This document shows positions 36,884-47,143 of a stretch of DNA of 64,000 nucleotides, one piece after another. The notes beneath the pieces are model-generated. The model saw only the letters and a list, made by a program, of their open reading frames with translations. It ran no database searches and was not told the DNA's origin. Each line of letters starts with the position of its first letter. The stretch's first letter is position 1. Source of the stretch: Ceratopteris richardii (lineage: Eukaryota; Streptophyta; Polypodiopsida; Polypodiales; Pteridaceae); assembly GCA_020310875.1 (NCBI GenBank), contig CM035437.1:44810171-44874170 (forward strand), in the 5' to 3' direction. The position numbers and the translations under genes were made by a program.

Positions 36884-38543
36884 TTAGTGGTGAGTGAAGA
36901 GGAAGCCCTTTCTTTTTATCTTCAGACTTTTTTTATCAGGTGGAGGGGGTGGAGGTGAGTCTGGATCATATGGGCAGATTGCATGTTTCATGATACTATT
37001 TATTGCTCTCTCTCTGATCAAGATGATCCATGCATCTGGGTAGTCTGATAAATTCATTTCAGGACTGTGGAACCTTCTTTCCAAGAATCTTACAGCATTT
37101 GCAATCACTCTCCAGCCACACGATGTTGAGTCTCTCTGCAATGGCACATGAATTTGGTTGTATCCAAATTGCTTTTCTTCATTCATTTTAGCTATTCCTG
37201 GAAAATTTTGATCAATATGCATCTTGAGAAGCTTTGTAGCACTGCATTGTAAAGTGAAAATCAAAATGGACTTTAAAATAGAGAACAACAAAATGTATAG
37301 TAACTTACACTTTGCAATTCCCATGTTGTGATGGAAGAGAATTGAGGAAAAGAGCTTGATATGCATTGAAGTCCACAATAATCAAACTCCAATGGCCCCT
37401 GTCAATGAGTTGCATGTAAATATACTTTCTTAAATGAAACAAATATGTTTCCAAAATGAAGATGAATACTTACTTTTCAATATATGGGTAAATAACACAT
37501 TCTACTTCTTCTATAAAATCATGTAGAAAGGACTTGGCATCTCCATGGTTATGCAAAAAACACTGTGTCACCAGAGGATCTAAAATAAATAGTTTTCTTT
37601 GAACCACTTCCTCACATTGTTGAAGAAGAACCCTACAAATCAAGAAATAAAAATGCAGTTAAGGAACTAGGAAATTATGCAAAACAAAAGCATTTTAAGG
37701 CCTCTAGATATACCTGAGTGAAATGTTGACCACACTATCTGATATTTCAACATGAAGCTCCCTCAACATTTTGTTGTCTTCAGGTCTAATGTCAAGAAAC
37801 AATTCATTTTGCCATGGCATTGCAACATTAACTATTACCTGCCCATCTCCTTTCTTGAGGAGCTCTTTATTTGCTTTCTATAACTTTTGAATTTGGGTTA
37901 AGATGGCACTTTCCTCTGTAAATAATCCCTGCTTTTTCCTCTCCTCCTCACTATTTGCTGCAGTTCTAGTTTCATGATCATGAGTGACTTGAGCGTTGAT
38001 CTCTTCAATGACAACTGTTGTTTTGGGTGCTCGAGCTGGAGGTATATTTAAAATATCGAAGAATTTTTTATCGTGGTGATCAATAGGAACCAGAGCTTTA
38101 TCAAACTTATATCTTATTCTTGAAACAATAACATAATCCTTTGCCATTAGTGTTACCCTATGAGAATGAGCAGCACATAAGTAGGCATCATTCATAAAAT
38201 CAATAGCAAAGTCCTCTGCAGCTTCTTGCAGGCATAGCAGTGCTTGAGTTTGCCACCTCACATTGACAAAGGATGAGGTCTTCATCAAAGAACAGAGGTT
38301 GGCTGAGATCTGCTTGACAACTCTCATAAATGGAAGTCTTGGGATCAACAATCCCACAGACTTTTGAGCTCTTCTAATTTCCCTCAAAGACTTTACATGG
38401 TACTTGACCCTTTTTTTTAAAGGCTTGTCTGGCACATTGGCTTGAACCTTCTGGGAATTTTGCTCCTAGACATTTTCCCCTTGGGCATTTTGGTCCTGAC
38501 CCTCAGGGTACAACTTCCTTGCTGTCTTTTTGGTTCTAGCCAT
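36884..38543 (-). pseudogene. Histone H3-like domain fused to Ulp1 (C48) protease, carried by T13
   Basis: Predicted exons on the minus strand: 38543-37714, 37632-37474, 37398-37309, 37241-36884. All introns are GT-AG and the exons total 1,437 nt, giving 478 residues in one frame. N-terminus MARTKKTARK equals the H3 tail with Lys4 and Lys9 kept. Residues about 53-144 are a histone fold: LREIRRAQKS (alpha-N), LLIPRLPF, a loop 1 about 8 residues longer than in H3, W97, LQEAAEDF (alpha-2), LCAAHSHRVTLMAKD. LLIP, the Trp and the long loop 1 resemble CENH3 more than H3. The C-terminus is a Ulp1 protease: GHW (His332), FLNSLP (Asn349 where Asp is usual), VPLQRDSTSCGW (Gln395, Cys401), then a basic tail after a Pro run. 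In-frame TAG codons at 38466-38468 and 37878-37880, both at likely Gln codons, make this copy non-functional. Exon borders are my prediction. Confidence 0.85.
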
Positions 38544-38579
38544 ACTCTGCAAAAAATCAGTCTTTAGGCAAGGAATTAG

Positions 38580-39311
38580 GAAAAGTGGAATATTACTCTC
38601 AAAAAGCTATGATCACTGACTCTTTCCACTGTCAAAACTTATTCTCAAAAAGCTATGATCAATGACTCTTTCCACTATCAGAGGCACGACCGATGCAAGC
38701 GATAGCAGTCATCCGGAAATGCGCGGATGTCCCTAATCGCTTGCATCGGTCGTCTTTAAATTAATCATCAAATATCAATAAATTATATCTTACAATGCAA
38801 AATACTCAATTATCTTTAAGAAAAAGATAATTGGAAAACTATAATCAATGACTCTTTCCACTATCAGAGGCACGACCGATGCAAGCGATAGCAGTCATCC
38901 GGAAATGCCCGGATGCCCCTGCTCGCTTGCATCGGTCGTCTTCAAATTTATCATCAAATATCAATGAAATATATCTTACAATGCAAAATACTCAATTATT
39001 ACTAAGAAAAGGATAATTGGAAAACTATAATGAATGACTCTTTCCACTATCAGAGGCACGATCGATGCAAGCGATAGCAGTCATCCGGAAATGCTCGGAT
39101 GTTCCTGATCGCTTGCATCGGTCGTCTTTAAATTTATCATCAAATATAAATAAAATATATCTTACAATGCAAAATACTCAATTACCACTAAGAAAAAGAT
39201 AATTGGAAAACGAAAATCAATGCCTCGTTCCACTGAAAGAGACACGATCGATCCAAGCGATAAGAGTTATCCGTAAATGCCCGAACGTCCCTCATCACTT
39301 GCATCGGTCGT
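38580..39311. repeat. T13 186-bp tandem array with hairpins 3-6
   Basis: Hairpins start at 38686, 38872, 39058 and 39244, exactly 186 bp apart. Each unit holds an AATACTCAATTA...AAGATAATTGGAAAAC...GACTCTTTCCACT lead followed by the hairpin. The inner stem CATCCGG/CGGATG varies between copies (GCGC, GCCC, GCTC at the centre). Confidence 0.95.
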
Positions 39312-39663
39312 CCCTGAATTCATCATCATATTTCAATAAATAGTAGTTAAAATAAAGGTAACAATGCGTTATACTCAAGCATCACAAAGGAAACCAAAAT
39401 TTGCAAGCTATGATCAATGACTCGATGATTTTAAAAAACATGACCGAGCCAAGCGATTAGGGTTATCCAAAATCTCGGATGTCCCTAATTGCTTGCATCG
39501 GTCGTGTCCACATTACCTTACGGAGAGAGCGCTCTCCATAGAAATTGTGAAGTAGCCAAAAAACTTGGTGGCGATGGAACCTCCACGCTTGGAAAGTGTT
39601 GACAAAAAAAAATGAAGCAAATGAATAGGGAAGCTTAAATAGGTCCCAAAACTGAGTTGACCA

Positions 39664-39855
39664 TTGTGCCACGTGGCATGCCCCGATTGGTCCATGTCAG
39701 ATACCCGTTGCAAATTCCAACTCTTCTGCCACGTGGCATGATTTGATTGATCCACGTCATCTATCCGTTGCATCGGGCAACGTACACTTTGCCACGTGGC
39801 ACTCTGTGATTGGTCCATCTCATTCGACCGTTTCTTCCCTCCTCGCCTATAAATA
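39664..39855 (+). promoter_or_regulatory. Duplicate promoter with three G-boxes and TATA (upstream copy)
   Basis: GCCACGTGGCA is present at about 39668, 39728 and 39791, each followed by GATTGGTCCA- or GATTGATCCA-like sequence (inverted CCAAT), then TATAAATA at 39848-39855. Same layout as 40800-40988. Confidence 0.8.
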
Positions 39856-40799
39856 CATACTTCCTTCACAAACTCAAACTTTCAACCTTCAGAGAATTTC
39901 TCTCACCTACATGCGTATTTTTCTTTCGTCGCCGACATGACCGATACAAGCGATTTTCGCCGTTTGACCTACGTTGACTCGCTCAAGTCGCTTGCATCGG
40001 TTGTGTTCTCCTAATAGACATACAGGAGAAGCTGCAGCTAAGATGGAGGGAATGAATGAGATCATTAGTGTCTCTCCATCAAAGAAACTTCTTGATTTCA
40101 TGGTTCTAACAATGCAAAATACTCAATTATCACTAAGAAAAAGATAAAAGGAAAACTATAATCAATGACTCTTTCCACTATCAGAGGCACGACCAATGCA
40201 AGCGATAGTAGTCATCCGGAAATGCTCGGATGTCCCTGATCGCTTGCATCGGTCGTCTTTAAATTTATCATCAAATATCAATGAAATATATCTTACAATG
40301 CAAAATACTCAATTACCACTAAGAAAAAGATAATTGGAAAACTAAAATCAATGACTCGTTCCACTGTAAGAGACTCGACCGATCCAAGCGATAAGAGTTA
40401 TCCGTAAATGCCCGGACGTCCCTCATCGCTTGCATCGGTCGTCCCTGAATTCATCATCATATTTCAATAAATAGTAGTTAAAATAAAGGTAACAATGCGT
40501 TATACTCAAGCATCACAAGGGAAACCAAAATTTGCAAGCTATGATCAAGGACTCGATGATTTTAAAAAACATGAACGATCCAAGCGATTAGGGTTATCCA
40601 AAAATCTCGGATGTCCCTAATCGCTTGCATCGGTCGTGTCCACATTACCTTACGGAGAGAGCGCTCTCTATAGAAATTGTGAAGTAGCCAAAAAACTTGG
40701 TGGCGATGGAACCTCCACACTTGGCAAGTGTTGACAAAAAAAAATGAAGTAAATGAATAGGGAAGCTTAAATAGGTCCCAAAGCTGAGTTGACCGTTGT

Positions 40800-40988
40800 G
40801 CCACGTGGCATGCCCCGATTGGTCCACGTCAGATACCCATTGCGAATTCCAACGTCTTTTGCCACGTGGCATGATTTGATTGATCCACGTCATCTATCCG
40901 TTGCATCGAGCAACGTACACTTTGCCACGTGGCACTCTCTGATTGGTCCACCTCATTCGATCGTTTCTTCCCTCCTCGCCTATAAATA
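40800..40988 (+). promoter_or_regulatory. T13 gene 2 promoter: three G-boxes, CCAAT motifs, TATA
   Basis: GCCACGTGGC at about 40800, 40861 and 40924, each followed by (C/T)GATTGGTCCA or GATTGATCCA, and TATAAATA at 40981-40988. The transcript should start near 41010, so hairpin 12 (41070-41137) lies in the 5' UTR before ATG 41176. G-boxes are bZIP/bHLH sites in plants; the regulator is not known here. Confidence 0.82.
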
Positions 40989-42283
40989 CCTACTTCCTTC
41001 ACAAACTCAAACTTTCAACCTTCAGAGAATTTCTCTCACCTACATGTGTATTTTTCTTTCGTCGCCAACACGACCGATACAAGCGATTTTTGCCGTTTGA
41101 CCTACGTTGACTCGCTCTAGTCGCTTGCATCGATTGTGTTCTCCTAATAGACATACAGGAGAAGCTGCAGCTAAGATGGAGGGAATGAATGAGATCCTTA
41201 GTGTCTCTCCATCAGAGAAACTTCTTGATTTTCATGGTTCAAGAGGGTTTAAGTGTAGATTATTTTCCTGATGCAATGACCATATTCAACCCCAAAATTG
41301 ATTTTGAAAAACTTTAGAGAACTCGAAAAGTTTTCTTAAGGATGAGTGGGAGATTTTCTTGGGGTTGGTCAATGGAAGGATCCTTTCTATTTCTCAGAAA
41401 ACCTATGTCCATCCTCACATCTTTGGGAAGGATCCAATAGATAGGGCTAAAATCACAAGAAAATGCAAAAGGATATCCCCTTTGCCAGGGAAGCTTGATT
41501 TATGCCCAGAGCATGAAAAGGACTGCTGCCTGCTCCCTTTAAACATTGCTTTCTTGATATGGCTTGATCATATCTCAGTTGAAAGGGAGGAAAATGTTCA
41601 TGATGAAGACGAGCCTTGCTTAGAGCTGACACTTAAGGCTAGCTCAAAAACTATGAAAAGTGTCATGGAGATTGTTGAGGAGATCAATCTCCAAGCAGAA
41701 GAAGAGCAGGTCAAAGATTTTGATGTGGCCACTTTTAAAGCAGAGACTGCAATAAGGGAGCCAACTGAAGAAGTTCAAGTGTCTGAGAAGTCCCTACTTC
41801 TCCCAAATCTACCTTTTTACTTTATCTCTGGGAAAGACTTCATACCTCTATTTTACATTCAGGAACTTTTCAATCTAAGGGAGGACTATTGCCTTGCAGC
41901 TATAGCTGAGGCAGAAGAAGTTGCAAGGAAGTTCATCAATAAGAAAGGAGAAAGAAGAGAGGAATTTTTGCGTCTTGATTTGGATTTGTCTAATGAAGAA
42001 TTCAAAGATTCATCACAAGCTCTTTCAAAATGCTTTGAGAAAGCTATCTCAAAGAGAGCCAAAACTTGCTGATGAAGAGTTTGATGAGCATCAGAAGCAA
42101 CTTGGAATATACTCGTTTGGACGCGGCTATTCATTCGTGGATGTCGTTGAGGACAAAGGAACAATTTGTATTGACTCAAAAGAGCTCATTGAGGAGGAAG
42201 ATGAGGTCAAGGTATGTTGTTTGATATATTCTATCAATTAAAGTTTTTGTCTGAGATCTCGATTTTTAAGTGAGAAAATGACC

Positions 42284-42350
42284 ACGACCGATGCAAGCGA
42301 TACAGCCTAACGGATAATCTCTGTTGGGCCTTATCGCTTGTATCGGTCGT
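42284..42350. repeat. T13 hairpin 13, first in the gene 2 intron
   Basis: Arms ACGACCGATGCAAGCGATA and TATCGCTTGTATCGGTCGT with inner part CCTAACGGA/TCTGTTGGG. Just after it, 42361-42381 repeats the end of exon 1 (GAGGAAGATGACGTCAAGGTAT). Confidence 0.93.
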
Positions 42351-42430
42351 GTTTGGACTTGAGGAAGATGACGTCAAGGTATACAGTTAACTATATTCTC
42401 AAGAACTTTAGGTTAAGGATATGAGATGGG

Positions 42431-43658
42431 ACCAATGCAAAATCTCTTTCGTGTATCAGATTGTTCCAAGTTCTCCATTCGAAGTGTCAGAAATGGATCA
42501 CGACCGATGCAAGCGATTAGGCCCATCGGATATTTTCCGCTGGGCCTTATCGCTTGTATCGGTCGTGTCTAGGAGTTGCATGCAGCAATGATAATACATG
42601 TCTTGCTTGTGGGAATTCCCCTCATTTATCAAACATTAGATGTTTCTAGGCAGTTTGCAAATAGATATTGATGACGACCGATGCAAGCGATAACGACTAT
42701 CTTAATTTCTCTGAAGACCCTTATCGCTTGCATCAGTCGTGTCTCTTGCTTTTCTTTCTAATAGTTTCAAGTTACTTCACATGTTTCCTAAAGTGTGCTT
42801 GCACTTCATCTAACCTTGTTTTTCATTTTTATCACAGTTAACCAATGCAAAATCTCTTTCTTGTATCAGATTTGTCCAAGTTCTCCATTCGAAGTGTCAG
42901 AAATGGATCACGACCAATGCAAGCGATTAGGCCCATCGGATATTTTCCGCTGGGCCTTATCACTTGTATCGGTCGTGTCTAGGAGTTGCATGCAGCAATG
43001 ATAATACATGTCTTGCTTATGGGAATTCCCCTCATTTATCAAACATTAGATGTTTCTAGGCAGTTTGCAAATAGATATTGATGACGACCGATGCAAGCGA
43101 TAATGACTATCTGAATTTCTCTGAAGACCCTTATTGCTTGCATCAGTCGTGTCTCTTGCTTTTCTTTCTAATAGTTTCAAGTTACTTCACATGTTTCCTA
43201 AAGTGTGCTTGCACTTCATCTAACCTTGTTTTTCATTTTTATCACAGTTAACCAATGCAAAATCTCTTTCTTGTATCAAATTTGTCCAAGTTCTCCATTC
43301 GAAGTGTCAGAAATGGATCACGACCGATGCAAGCGATTAGGCCCATCGGATATTTTTCGCTGGGCCTTATCGCTTGTATCGGTCGTGTCAAAGAGTTGCA
43401 TGCAGCAATGATAATACATGTCTTGCTTGTGGGAATTCCCCTCATTTATCAAACATAAGATGTTTCTAGGCAGTTTGCAAATAGATATTGATGACGACCG
43501 ATGCAAGCGATAACGACTGTCTGAATTTCTCTGAAGACCCTTATCGCTTGCATCAGTTGTGTCTCTTGCTTTTCTTTCTAATAGTTTCAAGTTACTTCAC
43601 ATGTTTCCTAAAGTGTGCTTGCACTTCATCTAACCTTGTTTTTCATTTTATCACAGTT
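42431..43658. repeat. T13 410-bp tandem array (x3) in the gene 2 intron, hairpins 14-19
   Basis: Units start ACCAATGCAAAATCTCTTTC at 42431 (slightly diverged), 42841 and 43251. Each carries two hairpins with different inner stems: 42500-42566, 42910-42976, 43320-43386 (GGCCCA-TCGGA/TCCGC-TGGGCC) and 42674-42740, 43084-43150, 43494-43560 (GACTATCT/CTGAAGACCC). Spacing is exactly 410 bp. Confidence 0.96.
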
Positions 43659-44115
43659 AACTTTATTGGATGAAGACAATTACCTTGGCAGGGGCAAGGG
43701 AACAAGAAAAGCCTTAGAAGAGGAGGGAAAAGCAAAGGTGGATATTCATTCTATTATCCACTATCTTCCAAAGTTGAACCCAGACACTTTTTGTGTTATT
43801 CACAAGCACTATAGTGAGGAGCCAGACTTTGCATTGTTCTGCTTGAGGACTCTATCAAAATACATGGGTTTTACTCCAATACCCTTTAATGCTTTCAGAG
43901 TTTTATTGCTTGAAAGAGCAACTGCATTCAGAATTTTTGGATATGCCCCAGGACTCAATGCTTCAAGGGCAGGGTACTTTCTTTGTTATTCAAGCTATGC
44001 AATGGCTGCAGGGGTGTCAGATTTAAAAAGCATTGCTGGATACAAGAGAAAAGAGTTCCTGAGATATAGAGGTGATTTGCCAAAGCCAAGCTCTTTAAAA
44101 AGGCTCAAGGAATGA

Positions 44116-44664
44116 CTTGATTTTTTCAAATTCAATATCTCAACAAATGTACATATACAAAAATTGCCCAATGTGATATAAGACATTGCAATTTTTTTTG
44201 GTGTAATTGTTATTGATTCTCTGGTCAAAGTCATCTGATGGTAGTAGACATATTTCTTTTCAAAGCATAATACATCATGAAATGTACATACATGACATCT
44301 TTTATTTCTCAAAGAAATAAAAGACATTGCAAATATTAAAGCTCTGTTTGAAATGTGGTCTTTTTCAGTTTGTGATATTGATACATGATTTGTCTGGAGA
44401 TAGCCATATCCTTCTGATTATATTTGGCATGAGGTCCTTTGTAATTGTCTTCTAAAGAACCAATCAAAAAGCTCTCTGAAGGCATTGCTCTTTGTTACTC
44501 CTCCTCCTTTCCTTGTACACCTAAAGAAGCTTGTCCTTGCTTGATAATGAGATTTTTCCATGCCTTGGGTGTTCCACATGGCAAGTGGTTCTTTTTCTGC
44601 AAAGAATGCACCATGCACAAGAAGAATATGCTGGAAAGGAGAAGAATTTCATTAGATCTTTATT
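44116..44664. other. T13 convergent 3' spacer
   Basis: Between the ends of gene 2 (plus) and the transposase-like gene (minus). No gene seen. AT-rich, as expected for two 3' UTRs. Confidence 0.5.
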
Positions 44665-46811
44665 TCAATTAAAAATAGATAAATTGAATAAAATATCTTT
44701 GGAGCTCACCAAGTAGTATGTTATGTCTTTGGCACCCCATGCCTCTATGATGGTTTCTATAAGCTCTGTGGTCGCCTTTCTGAAATCTGTCACATAACTT
44801 TTTGATGTTACCTGCTGCCTCATGATCTTTAAAAGATTATCTAGTTTGACCCACACCTCCATTCTCTTTTTTGCCATTTCTGGTTTGCTTTTTACATTAG
44901 TCGTGACCTCACAAAATGTTTTCCATGAATTCCACATGGCATTAAGTTGTTTGCCATCATGGTTGCTGAAGAATCTCCTTGCTTTTGCACCTCCCATTGA
45001 GACATCCTGTAAAACATCACCTGTATTTTGTGAAAGCTTTGGATCTTTTCTTAGATGAACATCACCACCATGAAATCCCATTTCTGAAAGAAGACATTCA
45101 TATTTTTTTATGCATTCATCTGCAAGAGTTGTAGGCTTGATAGAATATGCATAATCCAAGTGAAGACGGACCAACTTGTCAATGATTCTTAACTCTGCAT
45201 GTAGTGTACATATGTGTACATTTGTCAATGCTATTGGAAGTATGGGATCCCAAATCATTGAAGAAGATGAGTAGTTACAAAGAATAACATTTTGTCTAGA
45301 AGGAGCCTCTTCACCCTCAGCTCTAGCAATCCATCCATTTGTGCCTGGGCTTTGCATGCAGTACAAGCAAGGGTACTTAGAATTTGCTCCCCCACTTATA
45401 CCAAACATGCATTTGAGTGTCTTTAGGTCTCCACTCAAATGCCACTCAACTTGAAAGTTTTCGTAGTCTTTGACATTCAACAATTCTCCTGCATGATGCC
45501 CTTGGATAACATTTGGAATGTTTGTCTGTGAGAATAACCATTTAAGTGTTTTATGGCTCTCAGATGGAACTTGAGCACAACCAACCCACCATAACTCCAT
45601 TTCTGATTGTACTTTGAGAGATGGAGTATCCAATTTCCCAAGGCTATAGTCCAAAGCTTTGTTCATCAGTGCAATGCTTATTCTCTCCATCTTTTGATGT
45701 TTTTTAAGCTCAGCTTCATCAAGTTTGATTACAAATTTCAATAGACCAGAACATTCATGCTCTTTTATATTATAGAACTGAACCATGTATGTTTGAAGTT
45801 TTATAACATCTATCCATATGTTGTTAAATGCATTGCAAGTGAAATGTAACTTTTGTTTTCCTACTTCGTAAGGCATGTTACCGTGAATAGGTTTATATTC
45901 ACCAAATACTGATGTGATCTTCTTATTCAAGCAGAGCCGAAACTTTCCTACATGATGGGGTCTAGGCAATCCAAAACTTCTAACTTTGTTAAATTTTAAA
46001 AATTCACACCAAACTTTTGAAATTGCTCTATAACCTTTCCTACTCACTCCGACACTATCACAAATATTTTGAATTTGAGATGGTTCTAGTAAAAGATTCA
46101 TTTCTGTCATGAGTTTTTGAAAAAAAAAGCATTTCAAACATGTATTTTCATTTAGTTTCAATAGTCTTAAAACATCATTTTGACTCAAAATTTCATTACA
46201 GAAATGTTGCGCTCAAAACTACTCGACATATTGAAACCTAGCACATTTGTCACATGATCTCTAACAATTTTCATTCTTTTCTTTTTCTGGTCAGATTTTT
46301 CAGTCAAATCTAAAAAAGGTTTTACTCGTTTTGACCGCATTCTCAAACCTATAGGAGTTTCTTTCATTTTTTTAAAAGACTCTAACTGAGAAGATAAAGT
46401 GGATAATTTGTTTTCTAGCTCCCTCATATGTAAATTCTTCTGGTGTAGTGTGTTTTGTAAATAGTTTATGTATTGTACATAATTCCTTGAAATATCCCAG
46501 AGCCTTGAACAATAGCCTCATAAACCATCCTCACCATCTCCCACAAATCTAATCAGATCATGAAGATTATGAAAAGTGGGGTACCTTCCAGTTTGTGGAT
46601 CAATTGGATAAACAGATCCATCTGTCCATATGTCGATATGTTTCTTGCCTTCCTTTCGCAATCCATCCACTTCAAGAGGATGAAGAGCCCTTCGAAATAC
46701 TTTTCTTGTCGTCGCATACTCTTGACTAACTGCAATGTTGATATGGAACTTTTTACAATGATTTCGATTGTTTGAAAGCTCAGCGAGAGTATTTGGGTTA
46801 ACGTTCTCCAT
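44665..46811 (-). pseudogene. T13 transposase-like protein (about 715 codons, TGA and one frameshift)
   Basis: Starts MENVNPNTLAEL at 46811. The first part is one frame to 46185 with TGA at 46518-46520 (Arg CGA likely), then a one-base shift near 46186 leads into the main 507-codon frame ending 44665. Features: a coiled-coil-like ELENKLSTLSSQLESFKK with a basic patch (KKKRMK); C-x2-C in KCFFFQK-like and YPCLYCMQS text; WHLSGDLKTLKCMFGISGGANSKYPC near 45440; ICTLHAELRIIDKLVRLHLDY near 45200; KARRFF near 44980. The GDLK...PC-x2-C and LHAELRI arrangement resembles transposon-derived proteins repeated in many eukaryotic genomes, but I cannot name the family. It is the best candidate for the T13 transposase because it is the longest gene and lies beside the right end. 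Confidence 0.72.
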
Positions 46812-46916
46812 GGTCTGCTATGAAAAATGACCGGCAAGTGTCTAAAATGACGTGAAAGGGAGAAACAGGCTTGCTATGAAAAGTAGAGAAAAAAATCTCA
46901 AAACGTCATCAGCACA

Positions 46917-46926
46917 CATTATATAG
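46917..46926 (-). promoter_or_regulatory. TATA box of the T13 transposase-like gene
   Basis: CTATATAAT on the minus strand, about 110 bp before the ATG at 46811. Confidence 0.6.
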
Positions 46927-47143
46927 GTCCGTGAACAAGAGGAAAATTCAACTTTTGAGGCGTAAGATATCACACAAACTTCGAGGCATAAGATATCACA
47001 CAAAATTTTCATGATTATATGATACGAGTTTCTCTCTCTTCAAAATTTGCATAAGATACGTTTTAAATGAACTTACACGGAATTTCTTAAAGCATTTGAC
47101 AACTTTAATCCTGATTAAGCACAACTAATTGAAATCCTTACAC

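Larger units (their letters stand above)
38987..41230. repeat. T13 1.13-kb tandem duplication (promoter, 5' UTR and start of gene 2)
   Basis: Hairpins at 39058, 39244, 39440 recur at 40189, 40375, 40571 (offset 1131); TATA boxes at 39848 and 40981 and start codons at 40043 and 41176 (offset 1133). The junction is near 40105-40115. Copy 1 keeps the promoter and first 18 or so codons of gene 2 but runs into repeat DNA, so only copy 2 leads into the gene body. It holds hairpins 7 (39440-39505), 8 (39936-40004), 9 (40189-40256), 10 (40375-40442), 11 (40571-40637) and 12 (41070-41137). Confidence 0.92.
41176..44115 (+). pseudogene. T13 gene 2: unknown protein, one large hairpin-rich intron, frameshifts
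   Basis: Exon 1 41176-42211, intron 42212-43656 (AAG|GTATGT to TCACAG), exon 2 43657-44115. Exon 1 has three frame changes: near 41230 (one extra T compared with the duplicate at 40094), near 41305 and near 42050. Readable text includes DEWEIFLGLVNGR, HPHIFGKDPIDRAK, acidic stretches and YSFGRGYSFVDVVEDKG; exon 2 has LGRGKGTRKALEEEG, HYLPKLNPDTFCVIHK and GYKRKEFLRYRGDLPKP. No known domain recognised. The duplicated strong promoter suggests a highly expressed or regulated product in active copies. Confidence 0.68.

Noticed and set aside
36884-38543. Host histone gene captured by chance, or a processed H3 copy
   Set aside because: The histone part is strongly diverged, lies inside the T13 ends, shares one frame with the Ulp1 part and the gene has introns. 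A processed host copy would be intronless and close to H3.
36280-43560. CRISPR-like or prokaryotic repeat array
   Set aside because: The repeats are regular and palindromic, but spacers are themselves repeated, no cas genes exist, and the context has introns, LTRs and plant transposons.
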